A stretch of 64,000 nt of DNA from JACJWR01 sp964556255 (GTDB lineage Bacteria > Actinomycetota > Actinomycetes > S36-B12 > UBA10799). Positions 35,178 to 44,271 of the stretch are shown piece after piece (position 1 is the first letter of the stretch; every line of letters begins with the position of its first letter). A model generated the notes under the pieces. It saw only the letters and a program-made list of their open reading frames with translations. It did not search any database and had not been told where the DNA came from. The stretch covers positions 1 through 64,000 of the forward strand of contig CAZKVQ010000010.1 in the NCBI GenBank assembly GCA_964556255.1, in the 5' to 3' direction. The translations under genes and the position numbers were made by a program.

Positions 35178-36515
35178 CTAAGCCCGGGTCGCGAGCCAGA
35201 CGTCGGAGAACTTGCCGCTGGACATGTAGGTGTTACCGGGATTCGGGGTCGCTGTCCAGGTGACCCTGACGTAGAACGACCCGGCTCCATACGTTGTCAG
35301 CCACGTCGCCCCGGTAGTGGGATCGAAAGTGGCGGTGACGTATCGGAGGTCACCACGCACGATCGGCGAACGCGTCAGCACTGGAGCGTGCAGCGTGCAT
35401 CCTGGGATCGTCCTGACGGCGTAGGCCACTTGGGTCGTGCCGTTGAAGGCGATCTTCAACTCCTGCCGTGGCGAAGCGATCACCGGGCAAGGGCGCTTGC
35501 TGGGCGCGCACTTCGTGGTGCGGTTGATCGTCTGATCGTGCATCAGAACAGCGGTTCCCACTTGCTGCCCTGGCAGCGGCTTTGTCCACTGAACATCGGT
35601 CTCCAGCACATGTGCACCGTTACGCACTGCCTGCCGGAATGCGGACATGGAGTTCTCGGAGTAGTCCGGAATGCCGCCGCCACGGTGGGCAACCATCTCC
35701 GGGATCGGCCGGTTAGCGGTCTCGCCTGTCCAGGCCTTGTATCGGGCTGTCCGATCGGTGGCGATCCACTTCACGTTCTTCGGCCACATCGCGGTGATCG
35801 AGTTCCAGCCCGGGGACGGCACGCCGAAGATACTCGGCCCGTTGGCCGGCCCGTCGCCCTTGGTCGCGACGTTGTACCAGATGTAGACCGGAATCTTGGC
35901 GTGGTAGAACTGCGCGGGCACGTTATAGGTCTTGCCGTCCAACGGGAACTTGCCCTTGAAGTACCCGATGTTGATGACGCCGAGATTGTTCGCGGCCGGT
36001 GCCGTCGCATGCATCTCGGCCACCGTTGGCGGCGCAAGCGGCTGCACGATGTTCGTCCCGGAGACGGGTCCCGCGCCCCGGAACCACACGCGCGGCCACG
36101 ACGTCGAGCTCGCGTTGTCCTTGAAGTACTGGAGGATCGTCGGGTCGAAGGATCCGATGATCTTGGTCGGTATTGCGTTGGCCGCCACCATCTGCTTGGT
36201 GTAGTCGGCGAGTTCCGGCAGCATTCCGCTTGCCGGCGTCTTCCAGTTCTTGATCTCTGGCAGGACTCCCACCTTCACAGAATTCGCGTAGGCGAGGTAC
36301 TCGGCCAGCGTCGGGATCTCTTCGCCGTTGTTCAACACATACTGGCGCAACTGGTTGATCGTTAGGTCCGACACTTTGGTGTTGGGCGGCGCCTTGCAGG
36401 TCCCGGCCGGGGTGACGGCGGTCGGCGCGGGTGCAGCTGTGGCCATCGCCGCCGGCGCGATCACTGCCGAAGCGGCGAGCGTGGTGATCGCCGTTGACAC
36501 GAGTAACTTGCGCAT
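35178..36515 (-). CDS. Secreted glycerophosphodiester phosphodiesterase-like protein with circularly permuted domain
   Basis: A 445-aa protein; ATG 36515 has GAGAGGA upstream, and residues 1-28 are a signal peptide. All GDPD TIM-barrel landmarks are present but in swapped order. The normally C-terminal half comes first: VSDLTINQLRQ (48-58), IPTLAEYL (67-74), PEIK with Glu87/Lys89, GSFDP (121-125), VYIWYNV (210-216) and WIATDR (250-255). The normally N-terminal half follows: AHRGG (276-280), ENS (287-289), LETDVQW with Glu305/Asp307, MHDQTINRTT with His326. Residues 345-445 are an extra, probably beta-rich domain. All metal and catalytic residues are kept, so hydrolysis of glycerophosphodiesters outside the cell is plausible. 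Confidence 0.82.
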   Translation of the reverse strand: MRKLLVSTAITTLAASAVIAPAAMATAAPAPTAVTPAGTCKAPPNTKVSDLTINQLRQYVLNNGEEIPTLAEYLAYANSVKVGVLPEIKNWKTPASGMLPELADYTKQMVAANAIPTKIIGSFDPTILQYFKDNASSTSWPRVWFRGAGPVSGTNIVQPLAPPTVAEMHATAPAANNLGVINIGYFKGKFPLDGKTYNVPAQFYHAKIPVYIWYNVATKGDGPANGPSIFGVPSPGWNSITAMWPKNVKWIATDRTARYKAWTGETANRPIPEMVAHRGGGIPDYSENSMSAFRQAVRNGAHVLETDVQWTKPLPGQQVGTAVLMHDQTINRTTKCAPSKRPCPVIASPRQELKIAFNGTTQVAYAVRTIPGCTLHAPVLTRSPIVRGDLRYVTATFDPTTGATWLTTYGAGSFYVRVTWTATPNPGNTYMSSGKFSDVWLATRA

Positions 36516-36601
36516 TGGGGTCCTCTCAGTTGTGACACTTCGGGGAGACCCTAGGTCCCGCGCGACGGCGGACACAACTTGAATCCTCGATTTCGCCCGA
36601 C

Positions 36602-36619
36602 TTTCACCTTGCGTGTTCC
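36602..36619. promoter_or_regulatory. Weak Pho-box-like pair upstream of the phosphodiesterase
   Basis: TTTCACC (36602-36608) and GTGTTCC (36613-36619) sit four bases apart, about 90 bases upstream of the GDPD-like start. The first matches the GTTCACC core at six of seven positions, the second at only four. GDPD genes are typical phosphate-starvation targets, but the site is weak. Confidence 0.2.
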
Positions 36620-36664
36620 CGCGCCGACACAGGGTGCCTATGGGCCCTCGTAGCACACCTGTCT

Positions 36665-37150
36665 TCAGACGCCGAAGGCGTCACGCGCGGCCTGCAGGGC
36701 CGCGTCCACCTCGGCCCGGATCGCAGGATCGGCGGGGTCGATTCCATGGTCGTACACCCGTTGCCAGAACGTCTCATCGGTGGCAGGGTCGCGGCGCGCC
36801 AACAGCCGAACGCCCTTCGTCCCTCGCAGCGGAACGAAGTGCTGGGTGAGCAGCGACTGCATGACCCGCTCGCGCACCACCTCTGGCAATACCCCCGCGC
36901 CGCCCAGTCGCACCACCACGGTTGCGGGTGGGGCGGACCGGCGCCACACGGTCAACTCCAATATCGGATCATCCCAGGCGACAGCCAGGATCTCTATCCA
37001 TCTCGCCGCCAGTTCGACGGCGGGGGCCACGATCCGCTCGTCGGTGGCCACGACGACGCCTTCGGGCTCCGATTCGCACCAGCCCAGAAGTCGTTCACCA
37101 TCAGGGACGAGTGCCCGCACGGCCTCCGGCGGGCGACGCGGCAGCTTCAT
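36665..37150 (-). CDS. Conserved actinobacterial protein next to dnaG, function unknown
   Basis: A 161-aa soluble protein with a beta-rich core (about 15-115) and a helical C-terminus. An equivalent small gene lies beside dnaG in other actinobacteria, but I do not recognise a characterised family. ATG 37150 is used; the gene starts ten bases after the dnaG stop on the same strand, so it is probably the last gene of the dgt-dnaG transcript. Confidence 0.75.
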   Translation of the reverse strand: MKLPRRPPEAVRALVPDGERLLGWCESEPEGVVVATDERIVAPAVELAARWIEILAVAWDDPILELTVWRRSAPPATVVVRLGGAGVLPEVVRERVMQSLLTQHFVPLRGTKGVRLLARRDPATDETFWQRVYDHGIDPADPAIRAEVDAALQAARDAFGV

Positions 37151-37160
37151 CGGGACGCCC

Positions 37161-39089
37161 TCACCTGTCTCCGCCGAGCGAAAGGTCTTGCAGGTACCGC
37201 CGATAGTTCTCCAATTCCATCAACTCAGCCATGAGGTCCGAAAGCTCCTCCGGATCACGCCCGGAATCGACGCGAGCCAAGCGGCCCTTCAGTGGTGCGA
37301 TTCTTCGGGTGACTGCCCAGGCATTCAATTGCGCCATCACACCGATCGCGTAGCTCGACACATCCTCCCGGGCGTCCGAATCGTCCCCGTCAGCGTTCAA
37401 CGGGAGCCCGAGCACGGTTGCGGCCCGCAGCCGGGTGCGCACTGAATCGTCCTCCGCCGCCGCGAGCACCTCGGTCAGCCAGGCTTTGTCGCCGCCGTCG
37501 TCACCTAGCACGGTCGGTGCCCCAACCGCGGTGATCGCCGCGAACATCTCGCGCAGTCCCGGATCGGTGAAGGCTTCCTCCTCCGTCGTGGTGATCCACT
37601 CGGCCACCAAGCCTGGGTACTGAAGCATCACCTGGAGCGCCTGCCGCTCGACCCGCGGGTCGCCAAGTTGACCGACAGCAGCCGACGGCGGTGGCTCGGG
37701 CCCGGTCGCCGGCGGACGATCGGTGGCGGAGTCTGCCGCCGGGTTGGCTGCCGGTGGCCGCGGCTTGACCCGAGGTTGGTTGCGTACCGCCGCAGTCACC
37801 GCCGACGGGTCCATTCCCAGCCACCCCGCCAGGGTCGCCACATACTCCGACCGCAGGGCCCGATCTCGGATGGAACTGACGAGCGGCGCCGTCTCGCGCA
37901 GGGCGCCTACCCGCCCCTCAGCAGTGTCCAGGTCATGTTCGGCGAGTTTGGCCCGCATCGCGAACTCGAACATCGGAACCCTGGATGCAATCAGGGCTCG
38001 GACAGCGTCGTCACCCTCTGCCAGCCGTAACTCACACGGGTCGCGGCCATCAGCCTCCACCGCCACGAAGGTCTGCGCCACGAAAGCCTGATCGGTATCG
38101 AAGGCCTTCAGAGCGGCCCGCTGACCCGCGGCATCACCGTCGAAGGTGAAGACGACCTCGCCGGACATCGCGTCGGTATCGAGCAGCAGCCGCCGCAAGA
38201 CCTTGACGTGGTCGTCACCGAACGCGGTGCCGCAGGTGGCGATCGCAGTGGTGACCCCTGCGAGGTGGCACGCCATGACGTCGGTGTACCCCTCGACGAT
38301 GACCGCCTGCTGCTGCTTGGAGATGTCCTTGCGGGCAAGGTCGATTCCGTAGAGGACGTGCGACTTCTTGTACAGCGGGGTCTCGGGCGTGTTGAGGTAC
38401 TTGGGGCCCTGGTCGTCGTCGTACAGCCGTCGCGCCCCGAAGCCGACCACATCGCCGGCCAGATCCATGATCGGCCACACCAGCCGACCTCGGAACCTGT
38501 CGTAGACACCTCGCTGGCCGCTGGAAACGATGCCGGCGGCGAGCATCTCCTCGTCTCGGAAGCCCAGGGAACGGACGTGTTTGGTGACCGCATCCCACGA
38601 CTTGGGTGCGTACCCGACGGTGAAGCGGGCCCGCGCCTCCTCGTCGAAGCCCCGTTCGGACAGGAAGTCCCGACCGATCTGCGCCTCCGGTGAAGCCAGC
38701 TGGGACCTGAAGTAGTCCGCGGCGGCACGGTTGATCGCGACCAGGCGGGTTCGCTGTCCCTGCTGGCGTCCCGGCGCCGCGGAGCCCTCCTCGTAGCGAA
38801 GTTCGACGTTGAACTTCGCCGCGAGTTTTTCCACAGCTTCGGCGAAACTCAGCGCATCGACCCGCATCACGAAGTCGATGGTGTCGCCACCCTCGCCACA
38901 TCCGAAGCAGTACCACAGGCCCTTCGCCGCACTGACCTGGAAGCTCGGGCTGCGTTCCTCGTGGAAAGGGCACAGCCCTTTGAAAGACCCCCCGCCGGCC
39001 GGTCTGAGTTCAACCGTCTCCCGCACGACCTCGTCGATGCGGGCGCGCTCGCGAACCTCGGCCACATCCTCTGAGCGGATCTTCGCCAC
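37161..39089 (-). CDS. dnaG: DNA primase
   Basis: A 642-aa primase that lays RNA primers at replication forks. The N-terminal CHC2 zinc finger has CPFHEERSPSF followed by YCFGCGEGGDTIDFV; the TOPRIM catalytic domain includes AVIVEGYTDVMACHLAGV and VVFTFDGDAAG; a helicase-binding C-terminus ends in NYRRYLQDL. A Pro-rich linker (about 440-490) precedes the C-terminal domain. GTG 39089 (VAKIRSEDV) is the natural start. It follows dgt by ten bases. Confidence 0.95.
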   Translation of the reverse strand: MAKIRSEDVAEVRERARIDEVVRETVELRPAGGGSFKGLCPFHEERSPSFQVSAAKGLWYCFGCGEGGDTIDFVMRVDALSFAEAVEKLAAKFNVELRYEEGSAAPGRQQGQRTRLVAINRAAADYFRSQLASPEAQIGRDFLSERGFDEEARARFTVGYAPKSWDAVTKHVRSLGFRDEEMLAAGIVSSGQRGVYDRFRGRLVWPIMDLAGDVVGFGARRLYDDDQGPKYLNTPETPLYKKSHVLYGIDLARKDISKQQQAVIVEGYTDVMACHLAGVTTAIATCGTAFGDDHVKVLRRLLLDTDAMSGEVVFTFDGDAAGQRAALKAFDTDQAFVAQTFVAVEADGRDPCELRLAEGDDAVRALIASRVPMFEFAMRAKLAEHDLDTAEGRVGALRETAPLVSSIRDRALRSEYVATLAGWLGMDPSAVTAAVRNQPRVKPRPPAANPAADSATDRPPATGPEPPPSAAVGQLGDPRVERQALQVMLQYPGLVAEWITTTEEEAFTDPGLREMFAAITAVGAPTVLGDDGGDKAWLTEVLAAAEDDSVRTRLRAATVLGLPLNADGDDSDAREDVSSYAIGVMAQLNAWAVTRRIAPLKGRLARVDSGRDPEELSDLMAELMELENYRRYLQDLSLGGDR

Positions 39090-39099
39090 GACATCGATC

Positions 39100-40344
39100 C
39101 TAATCGTCGGCGCGGAACAGGCTTGAGTGCAGGCGCACAGCCGACACATCGGTCAGCGACGCCACCTGGTCGATGCTCACCCGCAGCCGAGCGCCGTCGT
39201 CGGCGGCCGCGTCCCAAGCGGGGCGAAACGACACCCGCAGACCGTCGCGACCTCGTTCGGCAATTCCCAGCACTAGGTCGGTCAGAAGCTGGCGTTGTTC
39301 GGCATACACGTCGGACACCCCTTCGCGGTTGAACACGAAATGGCTGGCCACAGATTTGAGTACAGCCACCTCCGCCAACTGTTCGCGAGGCACCACCAGG
39401 TCCGCGCCGTAACGGGTGAGCGGCCCTGGGCCGGCAGTGGCTAACGTCGCCGATGTTGCCGCCTCGCTGAAACGACCGATCAGGCCGCTGGTCATCTGCT
39501 TGAGCTGAGCCAGGGAATGCATGGAGCCAGTGAACGACCGGGGCCAGATCTGCAGCGTGCGTAACCTCTCCACGGCCTCGCCAAGTTCCGGTTCGGTGAG
39601 TCGGCCGGCGTAGTCACGCATCGCGATAGCGACCACGTTTGCGAGCGGGCCGTCGTCGGCAAGATCGCGTGGACGGACGAAGCCGGAGTAGATGGCGTCC
39701 TCGACATCGTGCACGGAGTAAGCGACGTCGTCGGCCCAGTCCATCACCTGCGCCTCCAGACACCGACGACCCGCTGGCGCGTCGTCACGCACCCAGCCGA
39801 AGACCTCGGCGTCGTCGACGTAGGCGTTGAACTTGGCCACCCCAGCCTTTCTCAACCACGGGTACTTGATCGTGGCGTCCAGCGACGCCCGAGTCAGGTT
39901 GAGGCCGAAGGAGCGATCACCTTCGAACACCTTGGACTCGAGCCGCGTGAGGACCCGGAAACTCTGAGCGTTGCCCTCGAAGCCGCCGATGTCCGACGCT
40001 AGAGCGTCGAGTGCCGCCTCGCCGTTATGGCCGAAGGGTGGGTGGCCGAGGTCGTGGCTGAGTCCGGCGGTGTCGACAAGGTCCGGATCACAACCCAGGG
40101 ACTGACCGATCTCCCGGGCGATCTGGGCCACTTCGAGGGTGTGGGTCAGCCTGGTGCGCGGGAAGTCCGACTCGCCCGGCAGCAGGACCTGGGTCTTGTC
40201 TGCGAGCCGTCGAATGGCCCAACTGTGAAGAACACGGGCGCGGTCGCGGGCGAACGGACTACGCGGGTTGGATTTTGGGGCTTCGCCGCAGAGCCGCGCA
40301 GTGTCCGGCAGCGAGTAGCCACGGCAATCCTGGTCAGCGGCCAC
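39100..40344 (-). CDS. dgt: Deoxyguanosinetriphosphate triphosphohydrolase-like HD protein
   Basis: A 414-aa HD-domain dNTPase. The metal site is spelled by FPRTRLTHTLEVAQIAREI, GLSHDLGHPPFGHNGE and WADDVAYSVHDVEDA. It splits dNTPs to deoxynucleoside and triphosphate, tuning the pool for replication. It lies directly upstream of dnaG, the standard actinobacterial arrangement. Confidence 0.93.
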   Translation of the reverse strand: MAADQDCRGYSLPDTARLCGEAPKSNPRSPFARDRARVLHSWAIRRLADKTQVLLPGESDFPRTRLTHTLEVAQIAREIGQSLGCDPDLVDTAGLSHDLGHPPFGHNGEAALDALASDIGGFEGNAQSFRVLTRLESKVFEGDRSFGLNLTRASLDATIKYPWLRKAGVAKFNAYVDDAEVFGWVRDDAPAGRRCLEAQVMDWADDVAYSVHDVEDAIYSGFVRPRDLADDGPLANVVAIAMRDYAGRLTEPELGEAVERLRTLQIWPRSFTGSMHSLAQLKQMTSGLIGRFSEAATSATLATAGPGPLTRYGADLVVPREQLAEVAVLKSVASHFVFNREGVSDVYAEQRQLLTDLVLGIAERGRDGLRVSFRPAWDAAADDGARLRVSIDQVASLTDVSAVRLHSSLFRADD

Positions 40345-40350
40345 CGACGG

Positions 40351-41046
40351 TTAGTCCTGCTGAGCGGTGATGATGCGCTCGGTGGACCACTGCTGATTGC
40401 CCAGGAAGTACAGATAGCCGACGGTCTCGCGTGACAGGTACTCCGAAGTCACCTGGGTACCGGGGCCTGATTCGGTGGGGTTTCCCTGGGCGGCGATGCC
40501 GAGACGATGCCCGATCTCGATGGAGCGTGCCATGTGGGCAGGGTCCGACACGATGGTTGCCGAGTGCCAGCCGCGCTGACTCATCTCGCGTGCGACCCCC
40601 TGCATGCTGGCGAGGGTGTCACGCCCCTCCTCCACCGCAATCACGCTCGCGGGATCAGCCCCAACCGACACGAGATAGTCGCGCCCCGCGCCGCCTTCGG
40701 TGAACCGGTCACCCGGTTGGTTTCCTCCCACGGTGATGATGGTTGGCGCGACGCCCGCCTCCTGCAACCCCTTGGCGTGGTCAAGTCGGTTTCGAAGCAC
40801 CGGCGAAGGCGTGCCGTCGAATTGGGCGGCCCCCAGCACCACGATGACGTCCGTCGGGACCGTTGAATGACGTTGGGCCATGGCGTTCACGTGGTAGGCG
40901 GCAGCGAACGGCACCACAAGGCCCAGGATCACCACCGCGGCCAGGATCATGCCCACGGCAGACCCCCAGCCCCGGCGCGGCCGGGAGCTTCTGGGGGCGA
41001 CGAGACGGTCGGAGACCGCTGTCCTCGCCGGGACTTGGGTTGCCAT
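40351..41046 (-). CDS. YdcF/SanA-like DUF218 protein
   Basis: A 231-aa protein with one N-terminal membrane helix (about 28-50) and an extracytoplasmic DUF218 domain. Visible motifs are DVIVVLGAAQFDGTPSPVL, ITVGGNQPGDRFTEG and EEGRDTLASM. The family includes YdcF, SanA and ElyC, linked to envelope integrity and undecaprenyl carrier metabolism. It ends six bases before the dgt start, so is probably in the same operon. Confidence 0.85.
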   Translation of the reverse strand: MATQVPARTAVSDRLVAPRSSRPRRGWGSAVGMILAAVVILGLVVPFAAAYHVNAMAQRHSTVPTDVIVVLGAAQFDGTPSPVLRNRLDHAKGLQEAGVAPTIITVGGNQPGDRFTEGGAGRDYLVSVGADPASVIAVEEGRDTLASMQGVAREMSQRGWHSATIVSDPAHMARSIEIGHRLGIAAQGNPTESGPGTQVTSEYLSRETVGYLYFLGNQQWSTERIITAQQD

Positions 41047-41161
41047 GGCGCCATTGTGTCAAACCAGGCCGACAATTCCGATCGCCACTCTCGCGTGGCG
41101 TAACGAATTCCATACTTAGCGTGCAGGCAGCTCACAGGAGGGACGTCGAGGGAGCGAACCT

Positions 41162-42358
41162 TCACCCACCCGGCACCGACAGCTCCGCCGCGCCCAGCGA
41201 CACCGCGTCACGGTCATCCACCTGCCGCGAGTCCAGCCAGCCCTCCGGCAAGGACACCACGCGGCCGCCGGAGGTCCTGCCTCGAGGCGCACGGGCAACC
41301 TCCGCCGTGGTGGGCTGATCCGGGTCGATTTGCGCCAGCAGGGAGTCCAACTCTGCCAGGCTGCTCACATTGGCCAGGCCGACCCGGATGTGGTGGGCCA
41401 CCCGAAAACCCTTCAGGTACCAGGCCACATGCTTGCGGAAATCCCTCGGCCCCTTGTCCGGGCCGAAAAGCTCCACCAGCAGCTCGACATGCCGGCGCAT
41501 CACCGACATGACCGAACCCAGCCGGGGATCCGCCGGGATCGGCTGCCCCGTGAACGCCGCAGCCAGTTGGCCGAACAACCACGGACGACCCAAGCAGCCC
41601 CGACCCACAACGACCCCGGCACATTGCGTGGTGGCCATCATCGACAAGGCATCTGCGGCGGTCCAGATATCGCCGTTGCCAAGCACGGGCACGCCCAACG
41701 GGGCCAGATCCTCGACAAGGGTCGCGATCGCCCGCCAGTCCGCCTCGCCGCCGTAGAGCTGGGCAGCCGTGCGGCCGTGGAGGGCGACCCACGCCACACC
41801 GGCCTGGGCCGCGATCACGCCGGCCTCTCGGTACGTCAGATGGTCGACGTCGATCCCCATGCGCATCTTGACCGTGACCGGTACCCGGCGCACCCCGCGG
41901 CGATCGGACTCGACGTTCGCCGTGCTCACCGCACCGGAGACGATGGCGGCAAAAAGGTCCAACTTCCAAGGCAGCGCCGCCCCACCGCCCTTTCGAGTGA
42001 CTTTTGGCACCGGGCAGCCCATGTTGATATCGATGTGGTCGGCCAGATCCTCGGCAACGATCATCGACACGGCCTCGGCCATCACGCCGGGGTCAACGCC
42101 GTACAACTGGATGCTGCGAGGGGACTCGTCCGCGTCGAAGGAACACATCCGCAACGTCGCCTCGTTGCGCTCCAACCGCGCTCGCGAGGTCACCATCTCC
42201 GAGACGTACAACCCAGCACCTTGCTCGCGACACAGCCTCCGAAAGGCACGATTCGTCACCCCGGCCATCGGCGCCAAGACCACCGGAACGGCCAGGTCGA
42301 ACCCACCGAGGCGCAGCCCTGTGTGGCTCAGCAGGACGGCAGCCTCTCGGCCAGCCAT
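41162..42358 (-). CDS. dusB: tRNA-dihydrouridine synthase, DusB type
   Basis: A 398-aa FMN enzyme that reduces uridines in the tRNA D-loop. It has VVLAPMAGVTNRAFRRLC, the catalytic cysteine in INMGCPVPKVTRKGGG, HGRTAAQLY and VVVGRGCLGRPWLF. The ATG at 42358 lies inside glyS, giving a 31-base overlap; the next start candidates would cut into the barrel. The C-terminal 55 residues are an extension with an Arg/Gly-rich stretch. Confidence 0.92.
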   Translation of the reverse strand: MAGREAAVLLSHTGLRLGGFDLAVPVVLAPMAGVTNRAFRRLCREQGAGLYVSEMVTSRARLERNEATLRMCSFDADESPRSIQLYGVDPGVMAEAVSMIVAEDLADHIDINMGCPVPKVTRKGGGAALPWKLDLFAAIVSGAVSTANVESDRRGVRRVPVTVKMRMGIDVDHLTYREAGVIAAQAGVAWVALHGRTAAQLYGGEADWRAIATLVEDLAPLGVPVLGNGDIWTAADALSMMATTQCAGVVVGRGCLGRPWLFGQLAAAFTGQPIPADPRLGSVMSVMRRHVELLVELFGPDKGPRDFRKHVAWYLKGFRVAHHIRVGLANVSSLAELDSLLAQIDPDQPTTAEVARAPRGRTSGGRVVSLPEGWLDSRQVDDRDAVSLGAAELSVPGG

Positions 42359-43704
42359 CCGGGGAGGGCGTCGATCCCGATCCTCTCCTGCGACATCGTG
42401 TCGCGGTCGCGGACGGTCACCGCTCGATCGGTCAGGGTGTCGAAGTCGACCGTCACGCAGTAGGGCGTGCCGATCTCATCCTGGCGACGGTAGCGGCGCC
42501 CGATGGCACCGGCGTCGTCGAACTCGATATTCCAGCGTTGACGCAGGGCGTCGGCGAGGTCCTTCGCCACCGGCGACAGGTCGGCGTGGCGGCTCAGCGG
42601 CAGGACCGCCGCCTTGACCGGGGCGAGGCGCGGGTCGAATCGCAGCACGGTCCGGGTATCCACCCCGCCCTTGGTGTTGGGTGCCTCGTCAACGTCGTAG
42701 GAGTCCAGCAGGAAGGCCAGCACGCAGCGCGTCAATCCTGCGGCGGGCTCAATCACGTAGGGAAACCACCGTTCGCCCGCGGCCTGGTCGAAGTACGACA
42801 GGTCCACGCCGGAATGCTCCGAGTGGGTCTTCAAATCGAAGTCGGTCCGGTTTGCGATCCCCTCGAGTTCGGCCCATTCCGAACCGGCGAAACGAAAGCG
42901 GTACTCGATGTCCACCGTGCGCTTGGAGTAGTGCGACAACTTCTCCTTGGGATGCTCGAAGAACCGCAGGTTCTCCTCTTTCAGCCCGAGATCGAGGTAC
43001 CAGTCCCAGCGGGACTTGAGCCAGTACTCATGCCATTCCTCGTCAGTACCGGGAACGACGAAGAACTCCATCTCCATCTGCTCGAACTCCCTGGTGCGGA
43101 AGATGAAGTTGCCCGGCGTGATCTCATTGCGAAAGCTCTTGCCGACCTGACCGATGCCGAACGGCGGCTTGCGCCGAGCCGTGGTGGAGACGTTCGCGAA
43201 GTTCACGAAGATTCCCTGGGCGGTCTCGGGCCGAAGGAAGTGCACGGCCCCTTCATCCTGCACCGGTCCGATCGAGGTGCGCAGCATGCCGTTGAAGTCC
43301 CGCGGCTCCGTGAACTCGCCGCGGGTGCCGCAGTTGACGCACACCACGTCCGCCAGGGTGCCCGGCCGTCCCTTCTTCTCCTCGTACTCCTCGAGCAGCT
43401 GGTCGGCCCGGTAACGCTTGTGGCACTTCTTGCATTCGGTGAGCGGATCGCTGAACGCCGTTACGTGCCCGGAGGCCTCCCATACCTGCGGCGCCAGGAT
43501 CACCGAGGAGTCCAGGCCCACCACGTCCTCGCGTCCCCGCACGACGTTCTGCCACCAGGCGCGCTTGATGTTCTCCTTGAGTTCCACCCCCAGCGGGCCG
43601 TAGTCCCAGGCGGACCGACTGCCGCCGTAGATCTCCGAGGAGGGGTACACGAAACCCCGGCGCTTGCTGAGGTTGACAATCGCATCGACGCGGTCAGCGG
43701 TCAC
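42328..43704 (-). CDS. glyS: Glycyl-tRNA synthetase, single-chain class II
   Basis: A 458-aa alpha2-type glycyl-tRNA synthetase. It has RRGFVYPSSEIYGGSRSAWD, LRPETAQGIFVNF (motif 2 region), RNEITPGNFIFRTREFEQME and the motif 3-containing AAGLTRCVLAFLLDSY. A CX2C pair near 98-101 and a CVNC near 124-127 suggest a zinc site. The start is GTG 43704. No T-box leader is visible. It runs into dusB. Confidence 0.94.
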   Translation of the reverse strand: MTADRVDAIVNLSKRRGFVYPSSEIYGGSRSAWDYGPLGVELKENIKRAWWQNVVRGREDVVGLDSSVILAPQVWEASGHVTAFSDPLTECKKCHKRYRADQLLEEYEEKKGRPGTLADVVCVNCGTRGEFTEPRDFNGMLRTSIGPVQDEGAVHFLRPETAQGIFVNFANVSTTARRKPPFGIGQVGKSFRNEITPGNFIFRTREFEQMEMEFFVVPGTDEEWHEYWLKSRWDWYLDLGLKEENLRFFEHPKEKLSHYSKRTVDIEYRFRFAGSEWAELEGIANRTDFDLKTHSEHSGVDLSYFDQAAGERWFPYVIEPAAGLTRCVLAFLLDSYDVDEAPNTKGGVDTRTVLRFDPRLAPVKAAVLPLSRHADLSPVAKDLADALRQRWNIEFDDAGAIGRRYRRQDEIGTPYCVTVDFDTLTDRAVTVRDRDTMSQERIGIDALPGWLAERLPSC

Positions 43705-43797
43705 TTGAGGGGCTCCAAGGCAGTCGGTTTGTTGTCAGGCGCGACACATCAAGACTAACTGGCACCGCTCGACCACCCGATCAGCACACGTGATGCC

Positions 43798-44271
43798 ATG
43801 CTGACGCGTATGGACTTCCGCGATAGACGCCATGCGGGTGAACTGCTTAAGCCCCTGGTCGCGGGTGCCATCGACGAGCTCGAACTCGACATCGGCATCG
43901 GGTTGAGCAACCCGTTGATGGTCGTGAAGTCGCCCAGCGGAGTCGCGGTCGCGGCCGCTCTGGAGGAGGGCCTGCGGTTGGCCTCGGTGGAGGTACCCGA
44001 CGCAGCCGCCGTCGCCGTCGTACTCGGGGCGATGGCCCTCGAAGACCGCACAATGATCCTGGTGGACGATGGTGTCGAGACCGGGCGCACGGCCGCTTCG
44101 ATCGCGGCTGAACTGCGCGCCGAGGGTGCCCGCCGGGTGTGGCTGGCCGTACCTGTCTGCTCGCGACAGTCGGAGGCGGCACTCAGCGGCAGAATCGATA
44201 GGATCCTGGCTGTCGCGCGACCTTTGGGGCGTCGATCGCTCCATTGGCACTACGAGACCCTTGATGACTGA
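43798..44271 (+). CDS. Phosphoribosyltransferase-like protein
   Basis: A 157-aa type I PRTase-fold protein. The PRPP loop is MILVDDGVETGRTA, followed by a helix; an N-terminal NPLMVVKSPSGV could be the substrate strand. Similar small proteins are annotated as predicted phosphoribosyltransferases without a known base. The ATG at 43798 or 43810 could be used. It overlaps the next gene by eight bases, suggesting coupling. Confidence 0.78.
   Translation: MLTRMDFRDRRHAGELLKPLVAGAIDELELDIGIGLSNPLMVVKSPSGVAVAAALEEGLRLASVEVPDAAAVAVVLGAMALEDRTMILVDDGVETGRTAASIAAELRAEGARRVWLAVPVCSRQSEAALSGRIDRILAVARPLGRRSLHWHYETLDD

Noticed and set aside
34893..36365. 490-codon open frame antisense to the phosphodiesterase
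   Set aside because: It runs across a terminator hairpin and the opposite gene; its composition (Gly/Arg/His) is that of a shadow frame.
42538..43758. 406-codon open frame antisense to glyS
   Set aside because: Complete mirror of a clear glycyl-tRNA synthetase gene with no domain features of its own.
43705..43797. T-box leader for glyS
   Set aside because: The divergent gap is only 93 bases and holds no T-box sequence or specifier hairpin.
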